64,000 nucleotides of DNA, taken from NCBI RefSeq assembly GCF_017312725.1, contig NZ_BOPO01000004.1, positions 1 to 64,000 on the forward strand, in the 5' to 3' direction. The translations under genes were made by a program, and so were the position numbers. This DNA comes from Actinocatenispora comari. Its GTDB lineage: Bacteria; Actinomycetota; Actinomycetes; Mycobacteriales; Micromonosporaceae. This document shows, one piece after another, positions 47,057 through 57,149 of the stretch (positions within the stretch are counted from its first letter, which is position 1; every line of letters begins with the position of its first letter). The notes under the pieces were generated by a model. The model did not search any database and had not been told where the DNA came from. It saw only the letters and a program-made list of their open reading frames with translations.

Positions 47057-47251
47057 TCACCGGGCGCGCCGCCCGGCGTGGCCGGCCGGAAGATCGGTGC
47101 CGTCGTCGAGCGGAAGGTAGTACTCGCAGCGGCACTGACCGTGAGCGAGGTCCGGGTGGTCGACGCAGCGGTCCTCGGGCGAGTCGTGGAAGCAGACGTC
47201 GCCGTCGTGGTCGACGTCGGGATGGCCGCAGGTGTGGCACGCGATCGGCAT
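47057..47251 (-). CDS. Small Cys/His-rich protein, probable metal-binding
   Basis: This 64-residue protein starts MPIACHTCGHPDVDHDGD and has Cys at about positions 5, 8, 20, 29, 40 and 42, plus many His and Asp residues. That pattern suggests a zinc-ribbon-like or other metal-binding miniprotein. ATG 47251 is preceded by GGGGGA. The longer frame upstream is Arg/Gly/Pro-rich and not credible. I do not recognise a named family. It lies downstream of the MoxR operon on the same strand, 249 bases away. Confidence 0.65.
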   Translation of the reverse strand: MPIACHTCGHPDVDHDGDVCFHDSPEDRCVDHPDLAHGQCRCEYYLPLDDGTDLPAGHAGRRAR

Positions 47252-47500
47252 GGCAGGTCCCCCGCGACCGGGCCGCCACGACGGATGGTCCGGTCGATCC
47301 CCAGGTCCGACGGCCCCGCCGGGGCGGGCCGCCGCCGGTGGAACCTGTGAGCGCGCCGAGCGTACGCGTCGACCGACAAACCCCCGGCAAACGCCGAGCA
47401 AGCCGAGCCCTCCTCCCAGACCGCCAGCGGCAGGTGGCGGTGCGGGCCGGCGGCCGAGCACGCCGAGCCGGCGGCCGAGCACGCCGAGGGCTGCCGGCGG

Positions 47501-48004
47501 TCAGCGGCGGGCGCCGGCGCGGGCCAGTACCCAGGCGATGACGGCGGTGCCGAGGGCGGCGGCGAACACCGCGGCGGTACCGGCGAGCGGGTGCGCCGCG
47601 CCGACGGCATAGCACAGCAGCGACGCGGCGAGCCCGACCCCGCACAGTACGGCGGAGCGCAGCACCCGGTGGGCCGGCAGCGCCGGGTCGGCACCGGCGC
47701 CGCGCTGCTCCCAGCTCCAGGCACACAGCTCGGCGGCGGCGAACAGCAGCACCCCGAGCGGGCCGAGCAGCCAGGTGCGGTCGGTGGCGAGCAGCCCGAG
47801 GGCCGGCGGCGCGCTGGCCAGCAACGCCAGGCCGAACCTGTCGTTGCGCACCAGCAGGCCGAAGACCGCCGCGCCCAGGGCGAACACCGCGCAGATCGCG
47901 AACAGCGGCCGGCCCTGCTCCGGCCCGAGCGCGAGTGCCAGCGCGTTCGCGGCGACCACACCGGTCAGTGATCCCGCGGCGAGGCCCAGCCGCAGCCCGG
48001 TCAC
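47501..48004 (-). CDS. Hypothetical membrane protein in MoxR operon
   Basis: This 167-residue protein has about five hydrophobic segments, including GLRLGLAAGSLTGVVAANALALAL and PLFAICAVFALGAAVFGLLV. The GTG overlaps the DUF58 stop (GTGA), making it the last gene of the MoxR-DUF58 operon. No family is recognised. Similar small membrane proteins often sit beside DUF58 genes. The 47252-47500 gap downstream shows nothing notable. Confidence 0.75.
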   Translation of the reverse strand: MTGLRLGLAAGSLTGVVAANALALALGPEQGRPLFAICAVFALGAAVFGLLVRNDRFGLALLASAPPALGLLATDRTWLLGPLGVLLFAAAELCAWSWEQRGAGADPALPAHRVLRSAVLCGVGLAASLLCYAVGAAHPLAGTAAVFAAALGTAVIAWVLARAGARR

Positions 48005-49292
48005 CGGGCGGCCCGTACGGTGCGGGACCGACCGAGCCGGCGCAGCCCGCCGACCACGGAGCGGGCCAGGCCGCCGGGGCCGACGGTGACCACCGGGATG
48101 CCGACGTCGGCCAGCGCGGCCCGCCGCCGGTCGAGCTCGAGGCGCCACAGCCGCCGGGCGATCACGTCGGTGGCCGACGCCGGCGGCGGCAGCGCGTCGC
48201 CCGCGTCCAGCACGGCGACCGCCACGGCACGCCCCCTGGCCCGCCAGTCCTGACAGAACCGGACCACGCTGCGCTGGTACAGCGAGGTCAGCGCGATCAC
48301 CAGCGCGGACTCCGGTACCGGCAGCCGGTGCGAGACCCAGTTGTGGCTGGCGGTGTCCATCGCGTCGGCTCCCATCGCCAGCAGCGTCTCCAGCAGCTGG
48401 TACTTGGCGCGTTCGCCACCGGCGGGATGCAGCGTGCGCCAGCCGCCACCGAGCCCGATCAGCCCGACCCGGTCGCCGGCCTGCAGGTGTACCGAGGCGA
48501 TCGCCCAGGCCGCCCGGGCGGCGCGGGCCAGCACCTCGGTGGTGCCGTCGGTGTAGGTGTCGAGCACGACGACGACCTCGCCGGACAGCTCCGGATGGTG
48601 CCGGTTGACGTACGGGCGGCCGTGCCGCGCGGTGGCGCCCCAGTTCAGGTCGCGCAGCCGGTCGCCCGGCTCGTACGGGCGAAGTTCGGCGAACTCGTAG
48701 CCCTCGCCGATCCGGCGCGCCTGGTGCACGCCCGCGACGGTGCGCGACTCGGCCGGGTCGAGCAGCCGGTTCAGCCGCTCCACCTGCGGCAGCACCCGCA
48801 GCGACGGGCCCGTCGCGACCCGGCCCTGCCACACCAGCAGGCCGTGCGGTGCGCGGGCGCGCACCCACACCTCGCCGGCGGCGTGCCGGCCCCAGAGCGC
48901 GGCGCGCAGCACCACCGGAAACCGGAGCGGGCCGGTGGCGGCCGGCATCGCCCACCGGGTCGGGTACGGCGGCACACCGACCAGCCCGTTCGGGGTACGG
49001 ACCAGCACCTCCAGGTCCAGCGGGCCGGTCCAGTCGACGGTGATCTCGCCGCGGATCAGGTCGCCTTCCAGCAGCTGGCTGGTGTCCACCGTGAGCGTCG
49101 CGGTGACCGGCAGCCGGCCGGTCCGGACCAGACCGACGCCGAGGGCCAGCAGGAACGGTACGGCGAACGCCACCACCGCCGGCTGACCGGCCAGCACCGC
49201 GACGACCAGCGAACCGATCACGATCGCCAGGTACGGCAGGAGCCGACCCTCGCGGCGCGGCGGCAGCATCGTGGGCTGCCCGGTGGGTGCGC

Positions 49293-49296
<4 letters not shown>
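48001..49296 (-). CDS. DUF58 domain protein
   Basis: This 431-residue protein starts with two membrane segments (LPYLAIVIGSLVVAVLAG, VVAFAVPFLLALGVGL). A domain with beta-rich character and the DUF58 core RIGEGYEFAELRPYEPGDRLRDLNWGATAR near residue 210 follow, then a von Willebrand-like region (VVVLDTYTD). DUF58 proteins work with MoxR ATPases in complex assembly or secretion. ATG overlaps the MoxR TGA. Confidence 0.92.
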
Positions 49297-50278
<982 letters not shown>

Positions 50279-50282
<4 letters not shown>

Positions 50283-50827
50283 AGTCGCTCCACATCGTCG
50301 AGGATCATGCTCAGGTACCGCAGGTGCACGGGTGTGTCGGTGAGCTGGCCGGGATGTCGCGACTGCAGCAGCGCCCACGACGGCGGCGAGATCAGCGCCT
50401 GGATCCGCGGGACGTGCTCGGGCACCCGCGGGTCGAGGCCGTGGCTGTCGGCCAGCCGGCGGCGCAGCTCGTCGTGCAGCGTGCCGCGCGCGGCGAACGG
50501 GATCGGGCCGTTCGGCGTGGTCCGGAACGTGGCCGCCAGGTCGTCGGCGAGATCGCGCAGCCCGATCGGCAGCAGGCGGTGGGCGCCGTCGTCGTGCCCG
50601 GTGCGAAACGGCGACGCGGACACCTCGGAGGCGGCCGGCCAGGCGACCCGGGTGAGCAGCCAGCCCGCCGCGCCGGCGGCGAGCAGCACCAGCAGCACCC
50701 GCAGCACCGTCTCGGCCGCGGCCGGCCAGGCCAGCGCGAGCAGCACCGCGGCCACGCTGGCCAGTACGGCGAGGGTGACTCCCCGGCGCAGCAACAGGTT
50801 CCCGCTCGGCGGCGGCGCGGCCATCAC
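50279..50827 (-). CDS. Hypothetical membrane-anchored protein of MoxR operon
   Basis: This 182-residue protein has two membrane segments near residues 14-34 and 38-58, then a soluble tail with LRDLADDLAATFRTTP and HLRYLSMILDDVERL. It starts at GTG 50827 (followed directly by ATG), overlapping the stop of the DUF4129-like gene. MoxR operons often contain such a gene. Its function is unknown and no catalytic motif is seen. Confidence 0.8.
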
Positions 50828-52149
50828 GCCGCCCCGGTCGGTGCCATCGCGGCCAGGTCGGCCGCTGCCTGGCGCAGCGCGGCCAGCGCGGCGTCCCGGT
50901 CGGTGGCGGTGAGCGGATGGGGCGAGAACCGGGCCCGCTCGAACAGTTCGGTCAGCGCGTGCAGCGGCTCCGGCCGTACCCGCAGGCCGAGCAGCACCCG
51001 GTGCAGGTGCTCCATCGGCGCCTCGTGGTCGTACCGGGCCAGGCCGCAGGCGGCGAGCCCCTCCAGCAGCCGCGCGTACGCGCCGATCACGGCGGTACGC
51101 GGATCCGGGTCGGCGAGCATCGCGTCGATGCTGCCCACCACGGTCGCCGCCATCGCCTCCCGGGCCTGCGCGAACTCGTCCGGCGCCGCGGCCGGTGCGG
51201 TGCGCTGCCGCCGGCTCGCGCCGCGGCCGACGACGACCGCGACCGCCATCACGGCGGCCAGCACCACCGCGCCGACCAGCGCGATCAGGATCCAGCCCAG
51301 CGCGGCCAGGTTCAGCCCGGCGAGCGCGCCGGGGTGCGGCGTGCCGGTCGCCGCCGGGGTCACCTCGGCCGGCGTCGGATCGATCGGCGGCGCGGACGGC
51401 GAGGTCGGCAGGCTGTTCAGGTACCGGTCGACGTCGCGGTGCGACATGCCCGCGCCGCCGCCGTCGTCCAGCGCGACGTAGCCGTCGATGGTGCCGTCGC
51501 CGTCGGTGTCGATCGCGCCGACCCAGCGCCCGTCGCGGCGCACCACGTACAGCCGGCTCGGGCCGAGCTGCGAGGCCGCGTCCTTGCTCCGGACGAAGAC
51601 GCCGTCGATGGTGCCGTCGCCGTCCAGGTCGACGCCGATGTCGGGCTTGCCGTCGTGGTCGAAGTCGCCGACCCGGGCGGTGCCGACCGGATGCGCGAGG
51701 GTGCCGCCGGCGCCGGTACCGCCGATGCCGGGCTGCGCCGTCGAGGTCGGCGGCGCGCTGGCTGCCGGGGTCGGCGGGTGCTTCGGTGCCGCCGGCGGCA
51801 GCCCGGTGCGGGCGATGCCGACCAGCGCCAGCAACGCCAGCGCGACGACCGCGGTCGGTACCGCGACGCGCAGCGTGTGGCGCAGCCCGCGGTCACCGGG
51901 CCGGCCCCGCAACACCAGCCGCAGCACCAGGATCACCAGTACCGTCGCGACGATGCCGGCGCCGACCACGATGCCGACGGTGACCAGGATGGCCAGCCGG
52001 TCCGGGCGGCCGTGCCGCAGCGGGGCCAGTACCGAGGTGGCGGAGGCGGCGACGGCCAGCAGCGCCACCAGCACCACCGCGCCGAGCAGCAGCCAGCCGA
52101 GCCGGCCGGCCCCCGTAGCACGGGGCGGCGGGGACGGTGCAGGGTTCAC
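50824..52149 (-). CDS. DUF4129-like membrane protein with Asp-rich repeats
   Basis: This protein of about 441 residues has three membrane segments, then an outside region with calcium-loop-like repeats (DFDHDGKPDIGVDLDGDG, DTDGDGTIDGYVALDDG). A fourth membrane segment and a cytoplasmic tail follow (VIGAYARLLEGLAACGLARYDHEAPMEHL), matching DUF4129. The repeats resemble FG-GAP/dockerin Ca-binding loops and are unusual between DUF4129 helices. GTG 52149 is chosen because it precedes the first membrane helix closely. An upstream start near 52284 is possible. It leads the MoxR operon. Confidence 0.82.
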   Translation of the reverse strand: MNPAPSPPPRATGAGRLGWLLLGAVVLVALLAVAASATSVLAPLRHGRPDRLAILVTVGIVVGAGIVATVLVILVLRLVLRGRPGDRGLRHTLRVAVPTAVVALALLALVGIARTGLPPAAPKHPPTPAASAPPTSTAQPGIGGTGAGGTLAHPVGTARVGDFDHDGKPDIGVDLDGDGTIDGVFVRSKDAASQLGPSRLYVVRRDGRWVGAIDTDGDGTIDGYVALDDGGGAGMSHRDVDRYLNSLPTSPSAPPIDPTPAEVTPAATGTPHPGALAGLNLAALGWILIALVGAVVLAAVMAVAVVVGRGASRRQRTAPAAAPDEFAQAREAMAATVVGSIDAMLADPDPRTAVIGAYARLLEGLAACGLARYDHEAPMEHLHRVLLGLRVRPEPLHALTELFERARFSPHPLTATDRDAALAALRQAAADLAAMAPTGAA

Positions 52150-52387
52150 CGGCCGGCCCGCGGTGTCGGCGTCGCGCGGTCGAGCGGGCACGCCGCATCG
52201 ACCGCGGCAAGGGGAATCGGCATGCGCACCATTGTGCGGATCCGCCCAACCGCGCGCGATCCCGTGGACAGAGAAGATCGTCACGCCGACTCATTGCGGT
52301 TTGCCCGACTCTGTCGCGATCCGCGGCCGCAACTGTCCATTCGGAAAACACTTGCCAGGTTGGAAAGTAGATGTCATCCTCGACGGC

Positions 52388-52840
52388 ATGGCCGAGACCG
52401 CGGAACCGCAGGACCTGCCCGATGCCCGCGCCGCCGCCGACGCGCTCGACCGGGCCGCCCGGGTCGCGCACGCCGCGCACGCCCAGGGCTGGCGGTGGGT
52501 GCGCATCTACCTGACCGGGTGGGCGATCGGCAGCGTCGGGCTGATCCTGCTCATCGGCCTCGGCGGCGCCGTCGGCATGGTCGTCGGGGTGGCCGCCTGG
52601 GCCGTGCTGGTGACCGTCGGCGTGCTCTGGGCACGCGGGCAGGGCGCCGTCGTCGCCGCGACGAAGTTCCGCCTCGGCATCGGTTCGGGCCTGTGGTCCG
52701 CGGCGTACGTGGCGATCCTCGCCCTCGGCGTCGCGATCCGGCCCGGCGCCGCGTACTGGGTGCCCGCCGCGCTGGTGAGCACGGTGCCGCTGCTGCTCGC
52801 CGGCTGGCTGCCGGCCCGCCGACCCCACCCGGTCTCGTGA
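52388..52840 (+). CDS. Small membrane protein, operon partner of winged-helix regulator
   Basis: This 150-residue protein has a short Ala-rich N-terminus and four hydrophobic segments (WAIGSVGLILLIGLGGAVGMVVGVAAWAVLVTVGVLW, then LWSAAYVAILALGV and WVPAALVSTVPLLLAGWL). No specific family is recognised. Its stop overlaps the GTG of a winged-helix gene, a pairing common in actinobacteria where the regulator responds to a partner's substrate. It is divergent from the MoxR operon, with the promoter in 52150-52387. Confidence 0.8.
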   Translation: MAETAEPQDLPDARAAADALDRAARVAHAAHAQGWRWVRIYLTGWAIGSVGLILLIGLGGAVGMVVGVAAWAVLVTVGVLWARGQGAVVAATKFRLGIGSGLWSAAYVAILALGVAIRPGAAYWVPAALVSTVPLLLAGWLPARRPHPVS

Positions 52841-53157
52841 CCGACACCCATCCGCGGCACCGGTTGGCGGACGCGCTCAACTCGCCGGTCCGGCTGTCCA
52901 TCGTGGCCGCCCTGTCCCGGGTCGAGAAGGCCGACTTCAAGGTCCTGCGGGACACCATCGAGGTCTCCGACTCGGCGCTGTCCAAGCAGCTGACGATGCT
53001 GGAGGACGCCGGCTACGTCAGCATCAGCAAGGGCCGCAGCGGGCGCCGGCCACGCACCTGGGTACGCCTGAGCAGGCACGGCCGCGACGCGCTGGACCGC
53101 CACCTCGCCGCCCTGCAGGACATCGCCACCCTCACCCCACCGACGACGATGCCCTGA
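52837..53157 (+). CDS. Winged-helix (HTH_27/MarR-like) regulator
   Basis: This 106-residue protein is almost entirely a winged-helix domain: HRLADALNSPVRLSIVAALS, KADFKVLRDTIEVSDSALSKQLTMLEDAGYV and a basic wing SKGRSGRRPRTWVRLS. This single-domain type, with no ligand domain, is frequent in actinomycetes. It is coupled to the membrane-protein gene by a GTGA overlap and probably controls that operon. Confidence 0.9.
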   Translation: MTDTHPRHRLADALNSPVRLSIVAALSRVEKADFKVLRDTIEVSDSALSKQLTMLEDAGYVSISKGRSGRRPRTWVRLSRHGRDALDRHLAALQDIATLTPPTTMP

Positions 53158-53232
53158 ACGCGACCGGTTCGTGCATGGCCTCGAACGCGACGTCCCGGTA
53201 CGGTCCGAGGCAGACCGGACGAAGGGGTCGTC

Positions 53233-54516
53233 ATGCACTGGATCCGGACCGCAGCCATCGCCGTCACGGCCGTCGTGGCCACCGGCGTTCCTCCCACCGC
53301 GGGGCCGCCGCCGGACGAGGTGGCGACCCCGCAGGCGGCGGCGTTCGCGCCGATCGACGCGTCCGGCTTCACCCTCGACCCGGCCGGTACCGCGGCGAGC
53401 TACCAGGGCCTGGTGTCGCGGCTGGAGTCTGATGCGCGGATCCACCGGGTGACGCTCTCCAGCGTGCTGTCCTCCGGGGTGGTACGCACCGGCACCTGGC
53501 CGTTGTGCCACCCGACCCACCTGTCCTCGACCTACTCGCCGTCCGGCTTCTGCTGGGACCACGACGACGACACCACCGACCAGTGGGTACCGCAGGGCAT
53601 CACCGGCTCCGGCGACGCCTCGGCGACCGGGTACGTGGACGGCCGGCGGCTGCTCGCGGCCAGCTGGCACGCGCCGTCCGACGCGTTCGCCCGGGTCAGC
53701 ATCGCCGACTACACCACGCCGTCGGCCGGCGTGCCCTACCACCACCTGCTGCTGGTCGAGCCGTACCTGGACCCGACCGGTGCGCCGAACTTCCGCACCG
53801 TGCAGAACGTGCACGCCGATGGCCTGATGTGGTTCGGTGACCGGCTGTTCCTCGCCACCGGTACCCGGTTGCAGGTGTTCAGCCTGGACCACATCTGGCA
53901 GACGATCACCGGCGGCGGCTACGCCGGCAACGTCGGCCTGTACGCCGACGGCGCGTACGCCCGGTGGCACGCCTGGGCGCTGCCGATGATCGCCGAGTAC
54001 CGCACCGCGTGGGGCGCCGGCGGCGGATGGGTGCCGTGCAACTCGAAGACCGGCACGAAGCCGTGCCTGAACTCGATCAGCCTGGCGCCGGACCGGACCT
54101 CGTTCGTCACCGCGGAGTACTACGCGCCGACCGACGGCGACTCACCGGCCGGCGCCCGGGTGATCCGCTGGCCGCTCACCGACTCGACCACGGGGCTGCC
54201 GGAGACCGGCGTGGTGCACGCGACCGGCGCGTACTCCTCGCCGGTCTGGCACCTGCAGGGTGCCGCGACGGACGGCACCGCGTTCTACCTCACCGGGGAC
54301 TGCCCGGGCACGCCGCCGGCCGGTACCGATCCGAACGACTGGATCTGCATCCACCGGGCGCTTCCGGGCGAGGCGCCGCACGTGCTGACCCAGGGCCCAC
54401 CGCTGACCCAGAACCTGTCGTACTGGCCGCAGACCGGCGAGCTGTGGGGCATCAACGAACGGATCGACACCTCGACCGGCGCCCGGGTCGTCTTCAAGAT
54501 CATCCCGAATCCCTGA
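53233..54516 (+). CDS. Secreted protein of unknown function
   Basis: This 427-residue protein has a Sec signal peptide (MHWIRTAAIAVTAVVATGVPP). Its mature part is rich in Trp, Gly and Asp, with paired Cys (WPLCHPTHLSS..GFCWDHDDD, WVPCNSKTGTKPC, TGDCPGTPP..WICIH), suggesting disulphides and a beta-rich, propeller-like fold. Conserved-looking elements include WVPQGITGSGDAS, NVHADGLMWFGDRLFLATG and LSYWPQTGELWGINE. I do not recognise a characterised family. ATG 53233 follows GAAGGGG. It appears monocistronic. Confidence 0.82.
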   Translation: MHWIRTAAIAVTAVVATGVPPTAGPPPDEVATPQAAAFAPIDASGFTLDPAGTAASYQGLVSRLESDARIHRVTLSSVLSSGVVRTGTWPLCHPTHLSSTYSPSGFCWDHDDDTTDQWVPQGITGSGDASATGYVDGRRLLAASWHAPSDAFARVSIADYTTPSAGVPYHHLLLVEPYLDPTGAPNFRTVQNVHADGLMWFGDRLFLATGTRLQVFSLDHIWQTITGGGYAGNVGLYADGAYARWHAWALPMIAEYRTAWGAGGGWVPCNSKTGTKPCLNSISLAPDRTSFVTAEYYAPTDGDSPAGARVIRWPLTDSTTGLPETGVVHATGAYSSPVWHLQGAATDGTAFYLTGDCPGTPPAGTDPNDWICIHRALPGEAPHVLTQGPPLTQNLSYWPQTGELWGINERIDTSTGARVVFKIIPNP

Positions 54517-54631
54517 CGCCGCAACCGAAAGGGCCACCCGACGCGGCCCCGACGGGCGCCCGCGCGCCGTCGGCCCGCGACCCGTGCGGCTCGCCGACCG
54601 GACGGGGAGGCCTCGTGCGCGTGGGCGCCGG

Positions 54632-55087
54632 CTACGGCAGCGGGCGGTCGGCTGCGTCGTAGCTGCGCCGGGCGGTGTCGACCTCCGGCAGGTGGTCGCT
54701 CGCCCAGTCGGCGAGCTGCGCGAACAGCGGGGCGAGGCTGCGGCCGAGCGGGCTGATCTCGTACTCGACCCGTGGCGGCACCTCCGGGTGGTAGGTGCGG
54801 ACGACCAGTCCGTCTCGTTCGAGCTGGCGCAGCCGCTGGGTGAGCACCTTCGGGGTGATGGTGCCGATCCGGCGGGACAGCTCGACGAACCGCTGCCGCC
54901 CGAACGCATGGAGCGTCCACAGGATCGGCGTCGTCCACCGGCTGAACACGATGTCGACCACCGGGCTGATCGGGCACGCCTGCTCGGCGTCGATCGCCGC
55001 GGTCACCGCCGGATCGATCGCCGCACCGGACACCGCCGGGTCGACCGCCGCGCCGGTCACCGCCGCGCTCGTTCGCGTTCCGCTCAT
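54632..55087 (-). CDS. HxlR-family regulator
   Basis: This 151-residue protein carries the HxlR signature CPISPVVDIVFSRWTTPILWTLHAFGRQRFVELSRRIG.ITPKVLTQRLRQLERDGLV. The Cys in EQACPISP is at the position where many members sense redox or reactive electrophiles. It is divergent from an NmrA-like reductase gene, so it probably represses it. Control of that gene by oxidants or quinones is inferred from the family. Confidence 0.92.
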   Translation of the reverse strand: MSGTRTSAAVTGAAVDPAVSGAAIDPAVTAAIDAEQACPISPVVDIVFSRWTTPILWTLHAFGRQRFVELSRRIGTITPKVLTQRLRQLERDGLVVRTYHPEVPPRVEYEISPLGRSLAPLFAQLADWASDHLPEVDTARRSYDAADRPLP

Positions 55088-55107
55088 CCTCGGTAGTCAC
55101 TTTCCTC

Positions 55108-55117
55108 TAGGTACCTA
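55108..55117. promoter_or_regulatory. HxlR operator candidate
   Basis: TAGGTACCTA is a perfect palindrome in the divergent HxlR/NmrA-like region, flanked by TAGTCAC and TACTATC. HxlR sites are typically short dyads of this sort. Confidence 0.5.
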
Positions 55118-55190
55118 CTATCCCGACGATGCTAGCTTTCCCTCGGTGCGGCACCAGAGCCGCCTCTGACCTGGGGAAACAGGAGTCATC

Positions 55191-56018
55191 ATGATCGTTG
55201 TGACGGGTGCGACCGGCAACGTCGGCCGGCCGCTGGTGCGTGCGCTCGCCGCCGCGGGCGAGCAGGTGGTGGCGGTGTCGCGTACCGCCGCCGAGCCGCC
55301 GGACGGGGCCGTGCACGCCACCGCGGACCTGGCCGAGCCGGCATCGCTGCGGCCGGTACTGGCCGGCGCCGACGCGCTGTTCCTGCTGCTGGCCGATCCG
55401 CGACAGGACCCGGCGCGGCTCGCCGACACCGCGGTACGGGCCGGGGTCCGCCGCATCGTGCTGCTCAGCTCGCAGGGCGCCGGTACCCGGCCGGAGTCGG
55501 CGTCGCACGGCTGGTTCCTGGCCGCCGAGAAGACACTGCTCGACACGCCGGCGGCGGTGACCGTGCTGCGGCCCGGCGGCTTCGCCTCCAACGCGTACCA
55601 GTGGGCCGCGTCGGTGCGGGCCGACCGCACCGTGGTCGCGCCGTACGGGGACGTGGCGCTGCCGGTGGTCGACCCGGACGACATCGCCGCGGTCGCCGCG
55701 ACCGTGCTGCGCGCCGACGGCCACACCGGCCGTACCTACGTGCTGACCGGGCCGGCGCCGATCTCGCCGCGCCAGCAGGCGGCCGCGATCGGCGCCGCGC
55801 TGGGCGAACGGGTCGGCTTCACCGCGGTGAGCCGGGCCGATGCGCACGCCGCGATGCTGCCGTTCATGCCCGCCCCGGTGGCCGACACCACGCTGGACAT
55901 CCTGGGCCACCCCACCGCCGAGGAGCGCCGGGTCAGCCCGGACGTCGAGACGGTCCTCGGCCGGGCGCCGGGCGACTTCGCCGGCTGGGCGGCCCGGAAC
56001 GTGGACGCCTTCCGCTGA
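55191..56018 (+). CDS. NmrA-like NAD(P)-binding oxidoreductase
   Basis: This 275-residue protein begins MIVVTGATGNVGRPLVRALA, the Rossmann motif of atypical SDRs. ALFLLLADPR, RRIVLLSSQGAG and VTVLRPGGFASNAYQW follow, as in NmrA/QOR2-type quinone reductases and related sensors. It probably uses NADPH to reduce a quinone or similar compound. AGGAG precedes the ATG by six bases. It is divergent from the HxlR gene, a common pairing for electrophile response. Confidence 0.9.
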   Translation: MIVVTGATGNVGRPLVRALAAAGEQVVAVSRTAAEPPDGAVHATADLAEPASLRPVLAGADALFLLLADPRQDPARLADTAVRAGVRRIVLLSSQGAGTRPESASHGWFLAAEKTLLDTPAAVTVLRPGGFASNAYQWAASVRADRTVVAPYGDVALPVVDPDDIAAVAATVLRADGHTGRTYVLTGPAPISPRQQAAAIGAALGERVGFTAVSRADAHAAMLPFMPAPVADTTLDILGHPTAEERRVSPDVETVLGRAPGDFAGWAARNVDAFR

Positions 56019-56038
56019 GCAGACCGGTTGTCCCGGAA

Positions 56039-56077
56039 CGGATCCCGCACCGGACCGGAGGGTCGGTGCGGGATCCG
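56039..56077. terminator. Perfect 14-bp hairpin between convergent genes
   Basis: CGGATCCCGCACCG (56039-56052) pairs perfectly with CGGTGCGGGATCCG (56064-56077) across an 11-base loop. It lies between the NmrA-like gene and the convergent zinc-type oxidoreductase gene and can stop transcription from both. Confidence 0.85.
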
Positions 56078-56085
56078 GGCGGCGG

Positions 56086-57015
56086 TCAGGCGGGGAGCAG
56101 GATGGTGCGGCCGGCGAGCCGGCCGGCGGCGTGGTCGGCGTGCACCGCCGCCAGGTCGGCCAGCGGGCGGCGGTCGGCGACGTCGATGCGCAGCGTGCCG
56201 GCGTCGACCCGGGCGACCAGCTCGGCGAGCTGAGCCGCGTCGCTGCGGGAGAACACCGCGACGGCGCGGACCCCGCGGGCCGGGTCCGGCTGCGCCGGCG
56301 AGGTCGCGCTGACCAGTACTCCCCCGTCGGCGACCAGGCCGACGAGCGTGGCGTTCTGTTCCGGCGTGGTGGGCACCAGGTTGAGCAGCACGTCGAACGG
56401 CGCGCCCGCGACGGCGGCCGGATCGTCGATGTGGCCGATGATCCGGTCGGCGCCGTAGGACCGGAGCCGGTCCGCGCTGCCGGCCGTCGCGGTCGCGGTG
56501 ACCTCGGCGCCGAGCTGCTTGGCCAGCTGCACCGCGTACCCGCCGACCGCGCCGCCGGCGCCGTTGACCAGGATCCGCTGCCCGGCCGCGAGTTCCGCCT
56601 CCTCGGTCAGCGCCTGCCAGGCGGTCAGCCCGACGGCCGGCAGCGCGGCGGCGTCGGCCAGCGGTACGGTCCGCGGCGCGGCGGCGAGCGCTGCCGCCGG
56701 CGCGAGCACGTACTCGGCGGCGGCGCCGTCGTCGGTCATCGGCAGGTAGGCGAGGACGGCGTCGCCGGGTTGCCAGCCGGCCACGTCGGGACCGAGTTCG
56801 GCGACCGTGCCGGCGACCTCGACGCCGGGCACGTGCGGGAACCGGATCGGGAACGCCTCGGTGAGGCTGCCGGCCCGGATCGACGCGTCGACCGGGTTGA
56901 ACGTGGTGGCGGCGACCCGCACCAGCACCTGCCCGGCGGCGGGTGCGGGGCGTGGCGCGTCCTCGTAGGCCAGGACGTCGGTGTCGCCGTACCGGTGGAA
57001 ACGTACTGCCTTCAT
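56086..57015 (-). CDS. NADPH:quinone oxidoreductase (MDR superfamily)
   Basis: This 309-residue enzyme opens MKAVRFHRYGDTDVLAYEDAPRP. It has NPVDASIRAG, FPHVPGVEVAGTVAELG, and the nucleotide-binding VNGAGGAVGGYAVQLAKQLGAEVTATA. The zinc-binding Cys/His set of alcohol dehydrogenases is absent, so it is a quinone-oxidoreductase-type MDR. AGGGGGA precedes the ATG. It is divergent from a MarR gene with three repeated palindromes between them, suggesting induction by a quinone-like or aromatic ligand. Confidence 0.92.
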   Translation of the reverse strand: MKAVRFHRYGDTDVLAYEDAPRPAPAAGQVLVRVAATTFNPVDASIRAGSLTEAFPIRFPHVPGVEVAGTVAELGPDVAGWQPGDAVLAYLPMTDDGAAAEYVLAPAAALAAAPRTVPLADAAALPAVGLTAWQALTEEAELAAGQRILVNGAGGAVGGYAVQLAKQLGAEVTATATAGSADRLRSYGADRIIGHIDDPAAVAGAPFDVLLNLVPTTPEQNATLVGLVADGGVLVSATSPAQPDPARGVRAVAVFSRSDAAQLAELVARVDAGTLRIDVADRRPLADLAAVHADHAAGRLAGRTILLPA

Positions 57016-57036
57016 GGCTGTCCCCCTGGACGAAGT

Positions 57037-57136
57037 TGCTTCGATGTCGAAGTGCTCCCACCGTGCCACTGCTTCGAACTCGAAACAACACCGGAGCCGG
57101 GTGAGGGTCGTCACTCTGCTTCGACATCGAAACAAC
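57037..57136. promoter_or_regulatory. Three MarR operator candidates
   Basis: TTCGA-NN-TCGAA occurs at 57040-57051, 57073-57084 and 57120-57131, each with the extended form GCTTCGANNTCGAA(A/G)CAAC. Sites 2 and 3 point one way and site 1 the other. They fill the divergent promoter between the quinone oxidoreductase and MarR genes. Binding by the adjacent MarR is inferred. Confidence 0.82.
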
Positions 57137-57149
57137 TAGACTGCCGGGC

